Assembly (NCBI RefSeq): GCF_902459465.1
Contig: NC_047065.1
Coordinates: forward strand, 5,576,309 to 5,640,308
Source: Asterias rubens
Taxonomy: Eukaryota; Echinodermata; Asteroidea; Forcipulatida; Asteriidae
Direction: 5' to 3'
Length of the DNA: 64,000 nucleotides
The translations under genes were made by a program, and so were the position numbers. Within the stretch, counting starts at the first letter, position 1, and every line of letters begins with the position of its first letter. Positions 31,801 to 43,985 of this stretch are shown piece after piece. Under the pieces are notes generated by a model. The model ran no database searches and had not been told where the DNA came from. It saw nothing but the letters and a program-made list of their open reading frames with translations.

Positions 31801-34800
31801 TATGAATGAGAATCAAAAGTGTGTTGAATCGGTTTTCAACTAGTGGTTTAAATCCGACGAGGCCTGGTTCTTGATAATTTACCTTGACTCCGACTTCGTC
31901 TCGGTAAAATAATCAAGAACCAGGCCTCGTTGGGATTAAACCACTTGTTGAAAACCTCATCACCACACATTGATTCCCTTAGTAATGGTGGATTTTTATA
32001 ATAATGCATGGTGCTTCAACACTCAGTATTTTCTGCAAGGTGATGTGGAGCTTGTTTTTTAAGCGTAAGATGCATTCCTGGCACAGCACAATGTAACGAT
32101 TAACATGGTGCCCATGGTGCAATTTGCTGCCCACCAGGAACAACGGGGCGAACGAACTCCTTTTTTTTTTTTGCATTTAGTGACTTGGTTCTTCTGCATG
32201 CATTTCACGACACACAAACCAACTGTTTTACGTCCCATTTGCAGCACTAATGGTTAAATGTATTGCTTTAATTAAAAGGACACAAGTGTCACGACAAGTA
32301 CTCAAACACACACCCTGCTGATCAAGAACACCAGAGCTTAAAGGAACACGTTGCCTTGGATCGGACGAGTTGGTCTATAAAAAGCGTTTGTAATTGTTTT
32401 TTATAAAATGCATAAATCGTTTCATAGTCACGCACCACAGTAAACATGTCTTCGCCCAGGGTGGCTTCAAAACGCAGAGCAAGTTAGCGCTCTAGTCAAT
32501 AGCTCTTTGGTTTTGTCGCACAAGGCAATTTTGTCGAGCAACTTGGAGGCAACCAACTTCACATAATAACAGCCTTGACGTATCATACTTACTCAATCTG
32601 AGGGAGGCCGATGTGTTTGTAGTGCTTCCAAGCATCTAAGAAAGGACCTGCCAGGCGATAGTTAGAAGTGTAATACTCAAGAACCTTAAACAAGTACGGA
32701 TCCTGTCGACACCTTCAAAATCAAACAAAGAAAATAGTAATGAAACAAGGCTCTTGTACAGCGCTTTATCAAACCACTAGTATTTTTTCCTGCAATACAT
32801 GTGGAGCTATAGTACATGTACATTTTGAAGTGTGAGACCTCTCCCTTCATAGTATTATTTTCTAATGGTTTACAAGGTGCCGTGGTGCAAATATGCTGCT
32901 GCTAATCAAACTAGCAACACCACAGACAAAGTCCTTCTTTTTCGGAGGTTTCTTTGCATTGGGGTCTATTGCTTGCATTACCAAACATACAGGACCATCG
33001 TTTGACCATACTCACACCATAGTCTATCTTTGACCAGCTACAGCTAGGGCTGGAGTAACCACTTATGTTATGCAGGGTGCAATAGACCAATCCATAAGGC
33101 TCCGCCCAAGGCACATGTGTGAGCAAGAACACGTGTGCCTCTCCAATGCCGTTCTGTACAACTATGCCACGCGCATCAAGCATACACGCACGCATGCCGG
33201 ACTTCAGTATATAGGGTGCGTTCGTTTAGCTTCTCTGGGTCTATCCCGAGGTGCTCACTCAGGTGAGCCCCTGACAAGAGCCAAACGAACGACCACTCAC
33301 CGCTCTTGTAGTGACGTCGTTTACCTGGGGCCAGCCCCCAAGTGACCCACTCCACAAGCAGGGCACTGGGGGCTGACCTGGGTGAGCCCCTGGAATGACG
33401 TCAAAAGCTATTCGAACGCACCGGGGCAGACCGGGGATGACCCAGGGAAGCTAAACGAACGAACCCATAGTGTCGAACTTTTGGTTGAGCAATGGATTGT
33501 GACTGGTCAATGCGCACTGGGTTGTGATTGGTCAATAGGCAATGGGGTGGAGCTTAATGGATCGTTTTTTTCTGTTGCAGCCTTACTTGTTCAAGAGCTC
33601 CCTCTCCGCTTTATGATTGAAGCTTAGGTAGCCCAGTGCAATGGCGGCTGACCCCCTAACTTGCTCATCTTCTGACAGCATGAATCTACAGAGCTGATGA
33701 ATTGCATTGATAGAAATGATTGCAGCTGGAACACCTAAAGATTTAGACAAAAAAAACAATAAAATATCATGAATCTTAATCAAAATTTCATGACTCTGAA
33801 AGGTAAGCAAAGAATCAGTGCTGACAAAAATCAAAGAGGTATTCCCGCTTATATGTCAAGCAAATTTCACAGGTTAGCAGTTAGCAGGGAATCTACACGC
33901 TACAAGGCACACCTTTACAGAATTTGATAGTTAGCCATGTAAGCAGAGCCATGAAATCGGGCTTTGGAATAAGCAACTTGACATGGGATAATCTCTAGAC
34001 AATGCCCCCATGGGTAGGGATCAACGTCAATACATTCACCTCTCCGAGACCCAAGGATATTCTTGCATATCCTCTCACAAGCTAAACTGCATCTAGGCTA
34101 CGAATTAAAAACAACACAAAGTATAATCTAGTCCGTAGTCTAAGTTTTCATGCAGAAACCTCCCCCTCCATTAACTGAGAGGTACATTAACTGTTCTCTG
34201 ATATTCCGACACCCCAATGATCCAACAACAAAAACACCTTGTACATGTATCTTACATGATAGGGTTAGGGTACCGTTAGCCCGGTTCATACACCTGCAGG
34301 GCTGTATGCTTCATTTTCTCTATGACAAAGGGCACCCTATGAGGAAATTGTAATTTTTACTGGAGCATTTCAAGGGCACCATGGCAATGGCAAGGGGCAA
34401 CGGAGGCAATCGCCTCCGTTGCCTCCGTGAAGTATCAGGTCTGTACCTGTCCTTCCTGTGAATGTGAATGCATAGCAAATTTTGAGGTCACATTCGGAAT
34501 GTTTTGCAGGAGTTGAAATTACTTCAACTGTTGCGAATAATTTGTTGCGAACTTGAGACGTCAAAATTTGTATCAAATTTGCGGATAGATGCAGGATACA
34601 TACAGTAGGCAAATACAGTAGGTGTGCCAGAACATGGGGGTGTCCCAACTGAGTAACCATGTAGACATACCTGCTCTTGTGTGTGCCAATCTAGCAAGAC
34701 AGTCAGATGCCAGCGCTTGGATGGATTCATTCTTGGACGTTTCTAGGAGATCAACGATGAGTTTGATGCCAACTGCAGAGGACGAAGCTTGCTCTTCATC

Positions 34801-37800
34801 TGGGACGATACGCGCCAAAACTACAACCTGTTGATTAAACAAAAAAGTACTGATTCATAAGTAGGTAGTGATACCCCCGTGTTACAAGTAGGAGATTGAA
34901 GCATTGGGAAATCAAATGAATAGATATAAAACCCTATTTGTCCAAAAGGAAGTTGTCTGATTGTGGAAGATTGAGGACTGTACAGCATCGGGGTAGGACC
35001 CTAGAGCAAGGAACATGGTAGGACCAAATAACAATAATGCTTATATCCCTGCACCAAAGAAATAAATACGGGTTGTTCTAAAACCCCCTCGACCCCCACG
35101 ACCCACGACTCCCTCGACTTTTGTGCAATTTTTTTTTCTGTACACCGAAATTGCCACAGTTCACAACCTCAGCCAATCACCCACACAATTTTGTATGCTG
35201 ACGTCGACAACCATGCCTCGCACATCACAACAACACAGCGTACGAGACAGACCATACACACGTAGTATGCACGAAGCAAACTTCGCGTGATTGGCTGCCG
35301 AGATCGGGCCTGTGGCAATTATGATGTACAGATAAAAACCGCGGCATTTCCACGTGTATCTCTTGACGGATCCGAGATTATTATCCCAACTGGGAACCTG
35401 CGTGTACCGCCCGAATACGATTACGGCCAACTCATTAGGTGATTATCAGGCGGACCCATTTCCGGCCGATCGCTCCGCCCGTCCTGTGTACTATTCCTCC
35501 ATGGTACAACTAGTTGCTCTAAGCGGAGCTCAAGGTTGTAGACCCGACCGACCAAATGGCCACACGGACGTGTTTGGGGTCCCCAATCGGTGTGCACATG
35601 ACATGCGGAAGCGGAGAGTAAATACTCCCAATTCTGTGTGGCTGATGCAGATAAATTTAACAGCAGTCTCAGACTTGAAGTTGCGTCACGGATCACACAC
35701 TGTGAATTCTAAATCGGGGACTTAATTCTTACTCGGCCGTAAAGCGACATTTTATGAATTCGGAATTGGGACATTCTTCGAACACGGGGCGGACGTCGAG
35801 GGGTCGTGGGTCGTGGGGTTCGAGGGGTTTTTAGAACCACCCAATAAATAAGGGAATCAATGTGTGGTGAAGAGGTTTTCAACTAGTGGTTTAAACCCAA
35901 CGAGACTGGTTCTTGATCATTTTACCGAGACGAAGTCGAGGTAAATTATCAAAAACCAGGCCTCGGCAGGTTTAAACCACTAGTTCAAAACCGATTCAAC
36001 ACACTTTGATTCCCATTCATAAATACCTTTTTAGTCAAAAACATCAACACTTTTGGTCAAAAACTGGCAATGTTGACACTCAATGTGCTGATTGTCAATT
36101 TCTTGAAAATGCAGGTCTAAAGTGTTTTTCCTTTTCCGGCCAAGTTTAGGCAAGCAATTGCTGACCAAAGCTTGCCCGATTAGCAATTATAAAAAGGATG
36201 TTTACCATACCAGTGCATTTCAGATTTTTCTCAGCCAATGTTTGTTTCCTAGTTTAAATTTTCGTTCTTTTTTTTATTAACTTTGTATTCGGTAACATTT
36301 CAGTACCTGGAAAGCTGCATTACATCTGTAGAACTCGTCATCCGACTCAAGGAACGAGACAAAACAGTGGTAGCGTACTCCGCCAGAGTCGGCGATTTCA
36401 TGCTGCTGAGTGGTGTTGTTGAAAGCAAAAGCGGCCAGTGCGGAGCCAGCCAGTAACCTCACAAGGTCATCCTTGGAATACAGGAGACGTAGAATGTGTA
36501 CAAAGTTGAAGTCCATGTTGTCAGAAATGTCATCCATCACATTAGGGTTGCCTGCAAATGCAATGGCAGAACAGTTACAAAATTATTACATATTTAAATG
36601 TTAGTTAAGTTCAATAAATTTAAAAGTATTTCTAATTAATTGACCTGTATACCAATAACTAAATTTGTAGATGAATCACACTCACAGAAAAACAGCACGG
36701 GCAGAAAATATCATGTTATCAAAAGTATCAAAGGTACATGTACGGAGGGGAGGTTCATCCATTTGCAGAAGTCCATCATGTAAAGTTTGAGAAAGGATTC
36801 CCTTGATGGGTTGGAGAAATTCTTACCCAAAACAAAGACTTTTATACTGTTTCAATAATGAAGGCCTGCACTTGGTTTATAAAGCACCTTTCACACGAGA
36901 GCAATTTAGCGAGGGTCCCTTGCTAAATTGTAGCATGGTTGTAACGTTTAACAAATTAATGTACATCGTGTGAAAGGACAACAATTTTTTGAGTGTCCAT
37001 GGTCCCTTGTAAAATCTGGTCCAACATTGCCACATTTTGTCGGAGGTCCGGACCTACGACAAAATCTTAAACTAGCGAAATTTATGACCAAGGATGTGTA
37101 CTACATCATCGTGTGAAAGGAATCCTTGCTTATTGACCGACGTCCTGTGTGAAGTTGCCCATACAGCGCATGCTATTGTGTGTGCTAGTTGGTCTCATAA
37201 AGATGATGAGGACATGGAGGTAGAAATGATCAGGAATACTTTCATGACACACAAGGGTTGTTAGTTTTTTTACTTTGCAGTGTGAACATGGTGAAAGCTC
37301 ACAAGATCAGTCACACACGGAGATAACAAATAAACAACCCACGCTCAGGAATTTTGTAGCAAGTGACCCTGGCTATATTTTTGTTGTGTGAAAGGACTTT
37401 GTAAAAAGTCACCTATTGTACTTTAAAGCAGCACTCGTACTAATTCTATGCAAACCAAATATACCCATGCAATCAATTTTCTATGGATAATCAGTATACT
37501 GATGTACTCTCATGGAGGTAGACAAACACAAAAGAAAACATGGCGCATAGCTTGTAGGATGCTAAACACTACTGCGCATGCGAAAACTACATGTCATTGC
37601 CTTGTTCGTGGGAGAGTGTTTACTCCAGTAGTTTTAAGAGAACGGAGATTTTTTTTTGTGCGGTCGGATTATCGCGACAGCAGACACTGTGCACAAAGAG
37701 CGCTTATCGGGTCGTTAATCTGCTAAGCTCATTGGAGGGCTCCATTGGTTTACTGCAGGCCTCCAAACTCGCTCATTGGTCGTAAATTGGCTTAGGATTT

Positions 37801-40800
37801 CGTTCCAACTCCTTCTATTTCTACCTCCATGGTACTCTATAGCAACCAGTATTAGATGCATAGTAGCCACTTGGATACTACACCTATAGCAATGAGTCTT
37901 GAATTAGGCCTGAACCCCAAAACAGGCATTTACATGTTACAGTGAACCCTTAGTGACAGTGTATCCACATATCAACCAGTGTATTACATGTAACTTAGCA
38001 ACCAAGTGCATACCCATACCAACCAAAGTAGTAAACCCATAGTGACAACATGTACTAAACCCATAGCAACCAGTGTACCACACCAATAGCAACCAGTGTT
38101 GACCCCTAGCAACCAGTGTTGACCCCTAGCAACCAGTGCAGCATACATGTACATGTACCTTAACCAATAACATCCAATTGGTACCTAACCTAAACAAAGT
38201 TTTGTTTGAACTGTTTTGTTTTGAACTGTTTGCAGACAAACACACTTCACATTTTTTAACTTCCAGAATTTTATAAAAACAGTTACCATTTTAAATTTCC
38301 AGGATTGTATAAAAAAGACAGTGTTAGGCTAACCTTCAAGGTATTAAGAGTTGACTAAAATGAACTCTCATGTTTCCCCCCCCCCTCCAACATCACCCTG
38401 CCAAAAGTTTCCAATCAGCCTAAAAGAGCGGACCCAATTGCCAAAGGAACAACATCCACTTAGAACCCCTTCCATGTATCAACAAGGCTTGTACCACCTA
38501 GCCCCTGATGACAAAGACACAACCAACAGTGGCCATTTCCATCCAACTGTGCTTAAGAAACCCTGCCCCTGATACCCAATTGTATTCACCCACTTATCCT
38601 TCTACTGTAGATGAAGAGGCCTTTAGAATCCCTCAATAATGTTAGCTTGGTAAACAAAAGCTGTAACCCCTGCGGTAGTATAGACATTTCTGTTGTTAGG
38701 AATGGTTTACAAAAACTGTTGCCATTTGTTTAGTGTGTGGGTCATTCAATCATTATGGAGGTAAAACCAGAAGTTTGATAGACTCATGGGATTAATCTAT
38801 ACCTCTGGCCTTAATGTGCCCCTAATCTACTTAAAGGCAGTGGACACTTTTGGTAATTGTCAAAGACTAGCCTTCACAGTTGGTCTATCTCAACATATGC
38901 ATAAAATAACAAACCTGTGAAAATTTGAGCTCAACCGGTCATCGAACTTGGGAGATAATAATGAAAGAAAAAAACACGCTTGTCACACGAAGTTGTGTGC
39001 GTTTAGATGGTTGATTTCGAGACCTCAAGTTCTAAATCTGAGGTCTCGAAATCAAACTCGTAGAAAATTACTTCTTTCTCAAAAACTATGGCACTTCAGA
39101 GGGAGCCGTTTCTCACAATGTTTCATACCATCAACCTCTCCCCATTACTCGTCACCAAGAATGGTTTCATGCTAATAATTATTTTGAGTAGTTACCAATT
39201 GTGTCCACTGCCTTTAAGGGTTACCATGGTTGTCCATGAAGTGGCTGGGATCATCCTACATTGTACATGTACCTCTGTGTGCACGACAGTTGAATAATGC
39301 TGAACAAAGCCAATAACCACTATCCATTGATGCCAACACATTGACTATAAAGGATTTTCACAATGTGGTACTAATTGATGTATAAGGGGAAATATAGGCC
39401 TATTCACCAGCAAGTGGGGTGTAGGACAACTGTGGACATTCTTAGAGGAACACATTACCTTGGATCTGTCCAGTTGGTCTTTGAAAAGCATTTGTAACCA
39501 TTTGTTATAAAATGCATGGTTAGAAAGATGTAGTAATTTAAGTAGAATACAATGATCCACACAAACATGCCTCAAAATTGCACGGTCGGCCGTTTATGGG
39601 AGTCTAGTTTTTGACTCCCATAATTGGCCGACCGTGTTAGTTCTCAAAGTAAATGTAAAAGGAAAACCACGCAATTTCGAAGCAAATTTGTGTGGATCAT
39701 TGTATTCTGCATTTAAAACATCTTTCCTATCATATACATTTTATAACAAACGGTTACAAACGCTTTTTATAATTATAGACTAACTGGTCCGATCCAAGGC
39801 AACGTGTTCCTTTAAGATTATTGATTGCTGTTGGAGTATTAGAAGGTTAATAAGAACCCTTAAAAACACTATACAACCAGATACAACCTAATCTGCACTT
39901 TGTTTGATTCTGTTTGATTGTGAAGAGGAATGGTCTTCCGCCATCCTTCATTGGTTGATGACTGCACCAATTGCCTCATTCTGCTTTCAAAAGCAAAACT
40001 TTTCAAAATAAAATTTTTTTGGGCCATTGGGAAACTTGTCTAGAATTTGGGCCAGCGTCCTCGTCGTTGACTGCCATTATAACTTGTCGCAAAAAATAAA
40101 TACACACACATACATGTACGTACGTCGTGTGGGTAAACCATGTGTGCCTAAACTTGTCTCAAGGTGTTTTTTATTACAGCTTGTAAAAAAAAAAGGGTTT
40201 GGGGCCATCGGGAAACTTGTCTAGAATTTGGGCCAGCATCCTCGTCATCGACTGCCATTATAACTTGTCGCAAAAATACACACACATACGTACGTCGTGT
40301 GGGTAAACCATGTGCGCCTAAACTTGTCTCAAGGTGTTTTTTATACAGCTTTTAGTAAAGCGCCCTCTCTTTATGCAAGCAACAATGACATTGAAGTATA
40401 ATGGACATCGGGCTAAACGAAAAACTAACAACGATGGCTCCAATGAAAGACCATCGCAGAGTAATTTACTGGGTTAAGCCCTGGCAGACTCACACGTCAC
40501 ATTCAAAACATAAATTTGCTTTGTTTTAAACAGAGATTTCACAGGCCTGTATTTTTTGTTTAACTTCAGGAAACTGAGCCCGATTCCCCCCCCCCCCTCC
40601 CCCCAGGCAAACTTGTGTTGTTTGATAACATAAGCAATTCCATGTAGCAACATTTTATGAAATTTCAAGGGCATAAGCCCCCCTCAAAAGCAAAGACAAA
40701 TCCTGGATACTGACTTTGCATACTCAAGATAAAACATCCCATAAGTACATAGTCTTTATCAATATCCATCTATTATCTATTAAAGCTCCAACCTGTGCCA

Positions 40801-43800
40801 TCTATCAATACTTGGTTTGTACACACTCCAGGTACTGTTGACTGTGCAAGGCTACAGCTGATATGAAATCAAAACAACCTTGATGGTCACCAGTGTTCAT
40901 GGTACAGTACCACCACCAACATGTAATTGGATGTTGTGGACAATAATGTAAAGCCCGTTATCAACAGGTATTTACAATCACTTATGATCAGAGATTACAC
41001 AGCAAAGTACATTTCATGGTAATTTGTTTTGTAATGGACACCGTCATTCCAGTGGATTTGTTTTCTGAACAAATAGAGTTTCTGATCTTAGGGACTACAC
41101 TATCAAAATACTGTGCAGGAAATTTTGTTCAGATAGTTTTTTAGAAAGATGTTTTTTAGAAAGAAGAAAGGAAAGTTATGTAGTTGTGAACCAACTAAAT
41201 GAACATGTAGCTCTGTAACATTCGTAAAATAACAACACTTTGCTTCTCCCCCATGCAATTAACCACCTCAAATTAAACGCAATATCTATCCCCAATTATT
41301 TTTGTTTGTCATCTTATTTGGACTGATGGTACAAAGAGTACAAGTCCACGCATTCTGATTTGAGTACTGTTAGTAAGCGATGCGGAATTGCAGTTGCAGC
41401 GTACGTAACGCTGAAGATTTTAAGCCGTGACCCATCATGACCAAGGATCTACAATCTATGGTGGACACAGAATTGTTTTTAAATACCCTTGAAAAGTGGT
41501 TGAGATTGTGAAGACCAATCTTACAGAGCTCTTCAAGAAATTTAAATACCTACCGATTGAGCAGCAGCCAAGTGTAAGTGCCGATTCAACTCTGATGAGC
41601 TCATTACGGGAGTGGACCATCAGGGCAACTAGGTATCGGATTCCTCTGGAGTTGAGAACTGTGTCTTGATTCTCCTTGTGTGGAATGTAACCGATCCCGA
41701 CACACAAGTGCCTCAAAGCACGTATGGAGCTCAAGACAATGTGCTCCTTGGGCGAGCGAAGAAGGCGTACTAAGGGCTGGACGCCGTTTGCCTGCGCGAT
41801 GACGTTCTGCTTGTTGTGCGGTCCCCGTGCGAGAACCGCAAGTCCTTCCGCTCCGATGTAATGTAGGATGTCAAACTCAACCTGTGCATTCAGGAAGTCA
41901 ATTAGCTGTACAACTCCAATCATACCTGCCATCGTGCGTTGCTCGTCGACATTTTCTCCAGCTAGCGCCCAGAGAGCACTGGCTGTACAGACTTGAACTT
42001 TGGGGACGCTGCTCCTCTTCAAGAGCGTCATCAACGGGATGACTCCACCCTCTTCCAAGATGATCTTTTGTGTGTGCGGATTGTCTTTGGCTAATAAATG
42101 GATTGCTGTTATAGCGCTCAGTTGCAGTTCTCTATTCTTTGCACTTGCAAGGGTGATCAAAGCTGAGGATCCACCCTCGTCAACGAAACTATTCTGATTG
42201 GATTGCTCATCCTGGACAATTTTTTGAACTGCAACAGTGAGAGCCATGAGGAGTGCACGCGGCTGCTTGGTTTCTTTGGTTATGCAAGACTCAAACAAAC
42301 CCACTAAAGCTCGCATGCTGTCTGTAGTGCTCCCTACGGTTTGTCTGTGCTCAGGGCTAGCAGCTGCGATCTCAGATAGAGTGTCTGTCACTTGAACCAA
42401 CAAATCCTGATCGCTGCTCGTCTGCCAGATTTTGATCAGCACAGGGATAGCTCCGTGTTGTACCATTGGGTCTACATACTCTCGGACTTTGGAAAGGTGG
42501 CACAGCATCTTGGCACCAGCTAGTATCAGTTCCCTTGAGGTACTCTTAAACAGTTCCAGCGACATAGGTATACCACTTTCCTTCACAATTTGTTCTTTAG
42601 CCTTCTGCGACTGGATGATGTTCAGGAGCACTGTGTACATGTACAACTTGGCAGAGTTTGACACAAAGGACTTCATGATCTTCATTGTGGAAGGAATACA
42701 CTCTTGGTCAACGACGGCCTCCCAGTTTGGACTGAGGGTGCCATCTGGACCAGGTTCAGTCAGTTTGATCAACATTTTACCAGCTGACTCGGCCTCCTCG
42801 TCGTTATCCGACGAAGCAAACTTGATCAACCTGTTCCACACAGGTAGATCTGGATGGTCCATCTTAATAAAGTACAACATTATCTCCACATTCTGCTTCA
42901 TACTCGACAGCTCAACTACGCTGAGATTCTGCGCGTTCACATACCTCAGATCTGAGCCGAGTTCAACAAGACACTGAACAGTGTCCAGTTTATTGTTGTC
43001 GACAGCCAGTAGGAGCGGAGTCATGAGACGATCGTCGTTGGTCGGAAACTCCAGCTGGTCCTCACTCGCTGCTACAAACCTCTGTATGGATTTGATGTAG
43101 CCATGGTAGGCTGCGTTGTGAATGTGGCTCCAGCCACGCTCATCCAAGTCATTCATGATGGCTCGTTCCTTGGCGAACTCGTCTTTGACCGAGTCGCGTC
43201 GTTGTCCACTGGAACAAAAAGTCAAATATTGGTGGATTTAATAAAACAACAATTGATGTAAAATGATTCTAAGGCAGTCTGATAATATCTTAAGTCCTTT
43301 ATTAGCAAAATTGGAAAATAAAAAACAAACAGATTGCAGAAAACTTAAAAGATGGCGATGGTGGAAACTTCCTCTGAAACTCTATAGTTTTTGAGTAAAA
43401 CAATGAGTGGGATTCACCGACTTCTCAGGGGCAGTCAGCGGAGTAATTTAAATAGTTATTTTAATAGTAATTGTACCCAACACAACATTGTTGAATGTTG
43501 AGCAATCTATGTCAGTTAGTCAGTTACACTACATCCATGTATGTAGTGTTAAAAATGTAGATAGCTAGATGACCAAGTGAAAGAAGCAACTAGGCCTACT
43601 AAAACTACTATAATAAGCAGATATGTAAACTCTGGCATAAAAACAATGTAAACTCTGGCATAAAAGAAAGTAAAATAAAGAAATAAATATTTTTCGAAAC
43701 AGTGTACTTGTCCATGGAGCCTTTTGGAGGTACCCCCCCCCCCCCTCCATGGTGTGTCAGAACATAAAATTGTATAAAAAAACATTAATTATTTTTATAA

Positions 43801-43985
43801 ACAAGTTTGTAAAAAGAATTTGTATGGTTTCTTACAAAAAAATACAATACTAAAATCTACAATAGTACAAATACAATATCTATAATATAATCTAGCCTAG
43901 GCTAAATCTAAGAATAAGATGAATGATCTTATTTATTTATAACATTAACAAGTCAATATATGTTAACCTACCCAAACAGCGCCAT
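28630..43985 (-). CDS. ANKAR: ANKAR-like ankyrin and armadillo repeat protein, 8 exons
   Basis: Exons in transcript order: 43985-43972, 43208-41554, 36551-36307, 34827-34671, 33734-33587, 32712-32593, 31353-31283, 28886-28630. Phases join exactly: 2667 nt, 888 aa plus stop. Order of parts: short N-terminus; two to three ankyrin repeats (about residues 27-125; ERGWSHIHNAAYHGY, MTPLLLAVDNNKLDTVQCLV); a linker; a long row of ARM repeats (about 150-770; e.g. GGVIPLMTLLK, ANGVQPLVRLLRS, ALRHLCVG); a region DPYLFKVLEYYTSNYRLAGP; and a Ser/His/Arg-rich disordered tail. The combination resembles ANKAR; its molecular role is poorly known and I assign none. Human ANKAR is much longer (about 1400 aa), so either this form is short or upstream exons were missed. 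The start (AAGATGGCG) has a good Kozak context. Confidence 0.88.
29040..29395 (-). mobile_element. tRNA-derived SINE, different family
   Basis: On minus: GTGGCATGGTTGGCTTGTGT head, GGCTCGATTCCCGGCGGG as B box, then a body ending at an AT-rich (ATA)n tail near 29045. Confidence 0.75.
30518..30718 (-). mobile_element. MITE family A, half copy
   Basis: TTAAAAGCAGTGGACACTAA through the GAGACC/GGTCTC inner repeat, then cut where the next copy starts. Confidence 0.83.
30719..31127 (+). mobile_element. MITE family A copy
   Basis: GGACACCTTTGGTAATTGTC to GTGTCCGATGCCTTTATTAA. More diverged than most. Confidence 0.85.
31283..31353 (-). CDS. ANKAR: ANKAR-like exon 7
   Basis: 71 nt, acceptor AAACAG|T, donor AACA|GTAAGT. 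Encodes TSQRPCLVAKKNVPYLNN. Phase fits both neighbours. Confidence 0.87.
31808..31981. mobile_element. Foldback MITE family G, copy 1
   Basis: Arms TTTTCAACTAGTGGTTTAAA and inverse, centre TGATAATTTACC..GGTAAAATAATCA. Second copy, inverted, at 35851-36015. Confidence 0.88.
32000..32337 (-). mobile_element. SINE cut by a family B MITE end
   Basis: Same family as 9650-10072 (GTGACTTGGTTCTT, GACACAAGTGTCACGAC, CCCTGCTGATCAAGAACACC). The head ends at CCAGAGC where TTAAAGGAACACG begins. Confidence 0.82.
32338..32513. mobile_element. Chimera of MITE family B and the 17157-18025 element
   Basis: The first 75 bp match family B (AAGGAACACGTTGCCTTGG...ATAAAATGCAT). From 32414 the sequence matches 17911-18010 (TGGCTTCAAAACGCAGAGCA, AGTTAGCGCT..AGTCAATA). 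Confidence 0.82.
32593..32712 (-). CDS. ANKAR: ANKAR-like exon 6
   Basis: 120 nt, acceptor TTTGAAG|G, donor TTGA|GTAAGT. Encodes CRQDPYLFKVLEYYTSN and WKHYKHIGLPQI. Confidence 0.9.
32830..32965 (-). mobile_element. SINE fragment
   Basis: GGTTTACAAGGTGCCGTGGT and GCTGCTGCTAATCAAACTAG match the middle of the tRNA-Leu/Ser-like SINE. Confidence 0.6.
33214..33466. mobile_element. 253-bp MITE, GGGTGCGTTCGTTTAGC ends
   Basis: The left end GGGTGCGTTCGTTTAGCTTC pairs with the right end GAAGCTAAACGAACGAACCC. ATA lies on both sides. GC-rich against its surroundings; in ANKAR-like intron 5. Confidence 0.9.
33587..33734 (-). CDS. ANKAR: ANKAR-like exon 5
   Basis: 148 nt, acceptor CTTTAG|GT, donor AACAA|GTAAGG. 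Last clear ARM repeat, EDEQVRGSAAIALGYLSFN. Confidence 0.93.
34671..34827 (-). CDS. ANKAR: ANKAR-like exon 4
   Basis: 157 nt, acceptor TCAACAG|GTT, donor AGCAG|GTATGT. Contains VGIKLIVDLLETS and SIQALASDCLARLAHT, an ARM repeat. Confidence 0.93.
35069..35842. mobile_element. 774-bp non-autonomous element with 8-bp target duplication
   Basis: AATAAATA on both sides (35061-35068, 35843-35850). Imperfect inverted ends GGGTTGTTCTAAAACCCCCT and GGGTGGTTCTAAAAACCCCT, then CCCACGACCCACGAC. GC-rich interior without a transposase. An 8-bp duplication fits hAT-type elements. Confidence 0.9.
35851..36015. mobile_element. Foldback MITE family G, copy 2
   Basis: Begins right beside the 8-bp target duplication of the preceding element and is inverted relative to 31808-31981. 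Confidence 0.87.
36307..36551 (-). CDS. ANKAR: ANKAR-like exon 3
   Basis: 245 nt, acceptor TTTGCAG|GC, donor TCCAG|GTACTG. ARM-type helices with LVRLLAGSALAAFAFNN. Confidence 0.93.
36890..37410. mobile_element. Possible MITE with CCTTTCACAC ends
   Basis: AGCACCTTTCACACGAGAGC faces TGTTGTGTGAAAGGACTTTG; GTGTGAAAGGA also occurs twice inside (36968, 37112). Ends are short and imperfect. Confidence 0.5.
37505..37845. mobile_element. Inverted-repeat element, TACTCTCATGGAGGTAGA ends
   Basis: TACTCTCATGGAGGTAGA faces TCTACCTCCATGGTACTCTA. The interior has no coding pattern I recognise. Confidence 0.7.
37845..38150. repeat. Degenerate short repeat, ATAGCAACCAGTGT
   Basis: About ten imperfect copies of a 12-20 bp motif, best at 38085-38135 (CCCCTAGCAACCAGTGTTGA in tandem). 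Confidence 0.8.
38831..39217 (+). mobile_element. MITE family A copy, near consensus
   Basis: TTAAAGGCAGTGGACACTTT to GTGTCCACTGCCTTTAA, TTAA both sides, in ANKAR-like intron 2. Confidence 0.92.
39442..39815. mobile_element. Foldback MITE family B copy
   Basis: AGAGGAACACATTACCTTGG to CCAAGGCAACGTGTTCCTTT; inverted arms meet at GGCCGTTTATGGGAGTC. Confidence 0.9.
40020..40350. repeat. About 175-bp tandem duplication
   Basis: GGGAAACTTGTCTAGAATTT, CTGCCATTATAACTTGTCGC and TCGTGTGGGTAAACCATGTG occur in both units. Few mismatches, so it looks fairly recent. Confidence 0.92.
41554..43208 (-). CDS. ANKAR: ANKAR-like exon 2 (ankyrin and ARM core)
   Basis: 1655 nt. Acceptor GTTCCAG|TGG, donor AATCG|GTAGGT. 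It holds all the ankyrin repeats and most ARM repeats, ending in VESALTLGCCSIG. Confidence 0.95.
43972..43985 (-). CDS. ANKAR: ANKAR-like exon 1 (14 nt)
   Basis: ATGGCGCTGTTTGG|GTAGGT; four codons plus two bases, in phase with the 1655-nt exon. The context AAGATGG favours a real start, but such a short exon could be coincidence. Confidence 0.6.

Noticed and set aside
35421..35696. 91-aa frame on the minus strand within the 774-bp element
   Set aside because: No domain pattern; overlaps open frames on the other strand in GC-rich DNA, so probably chance.
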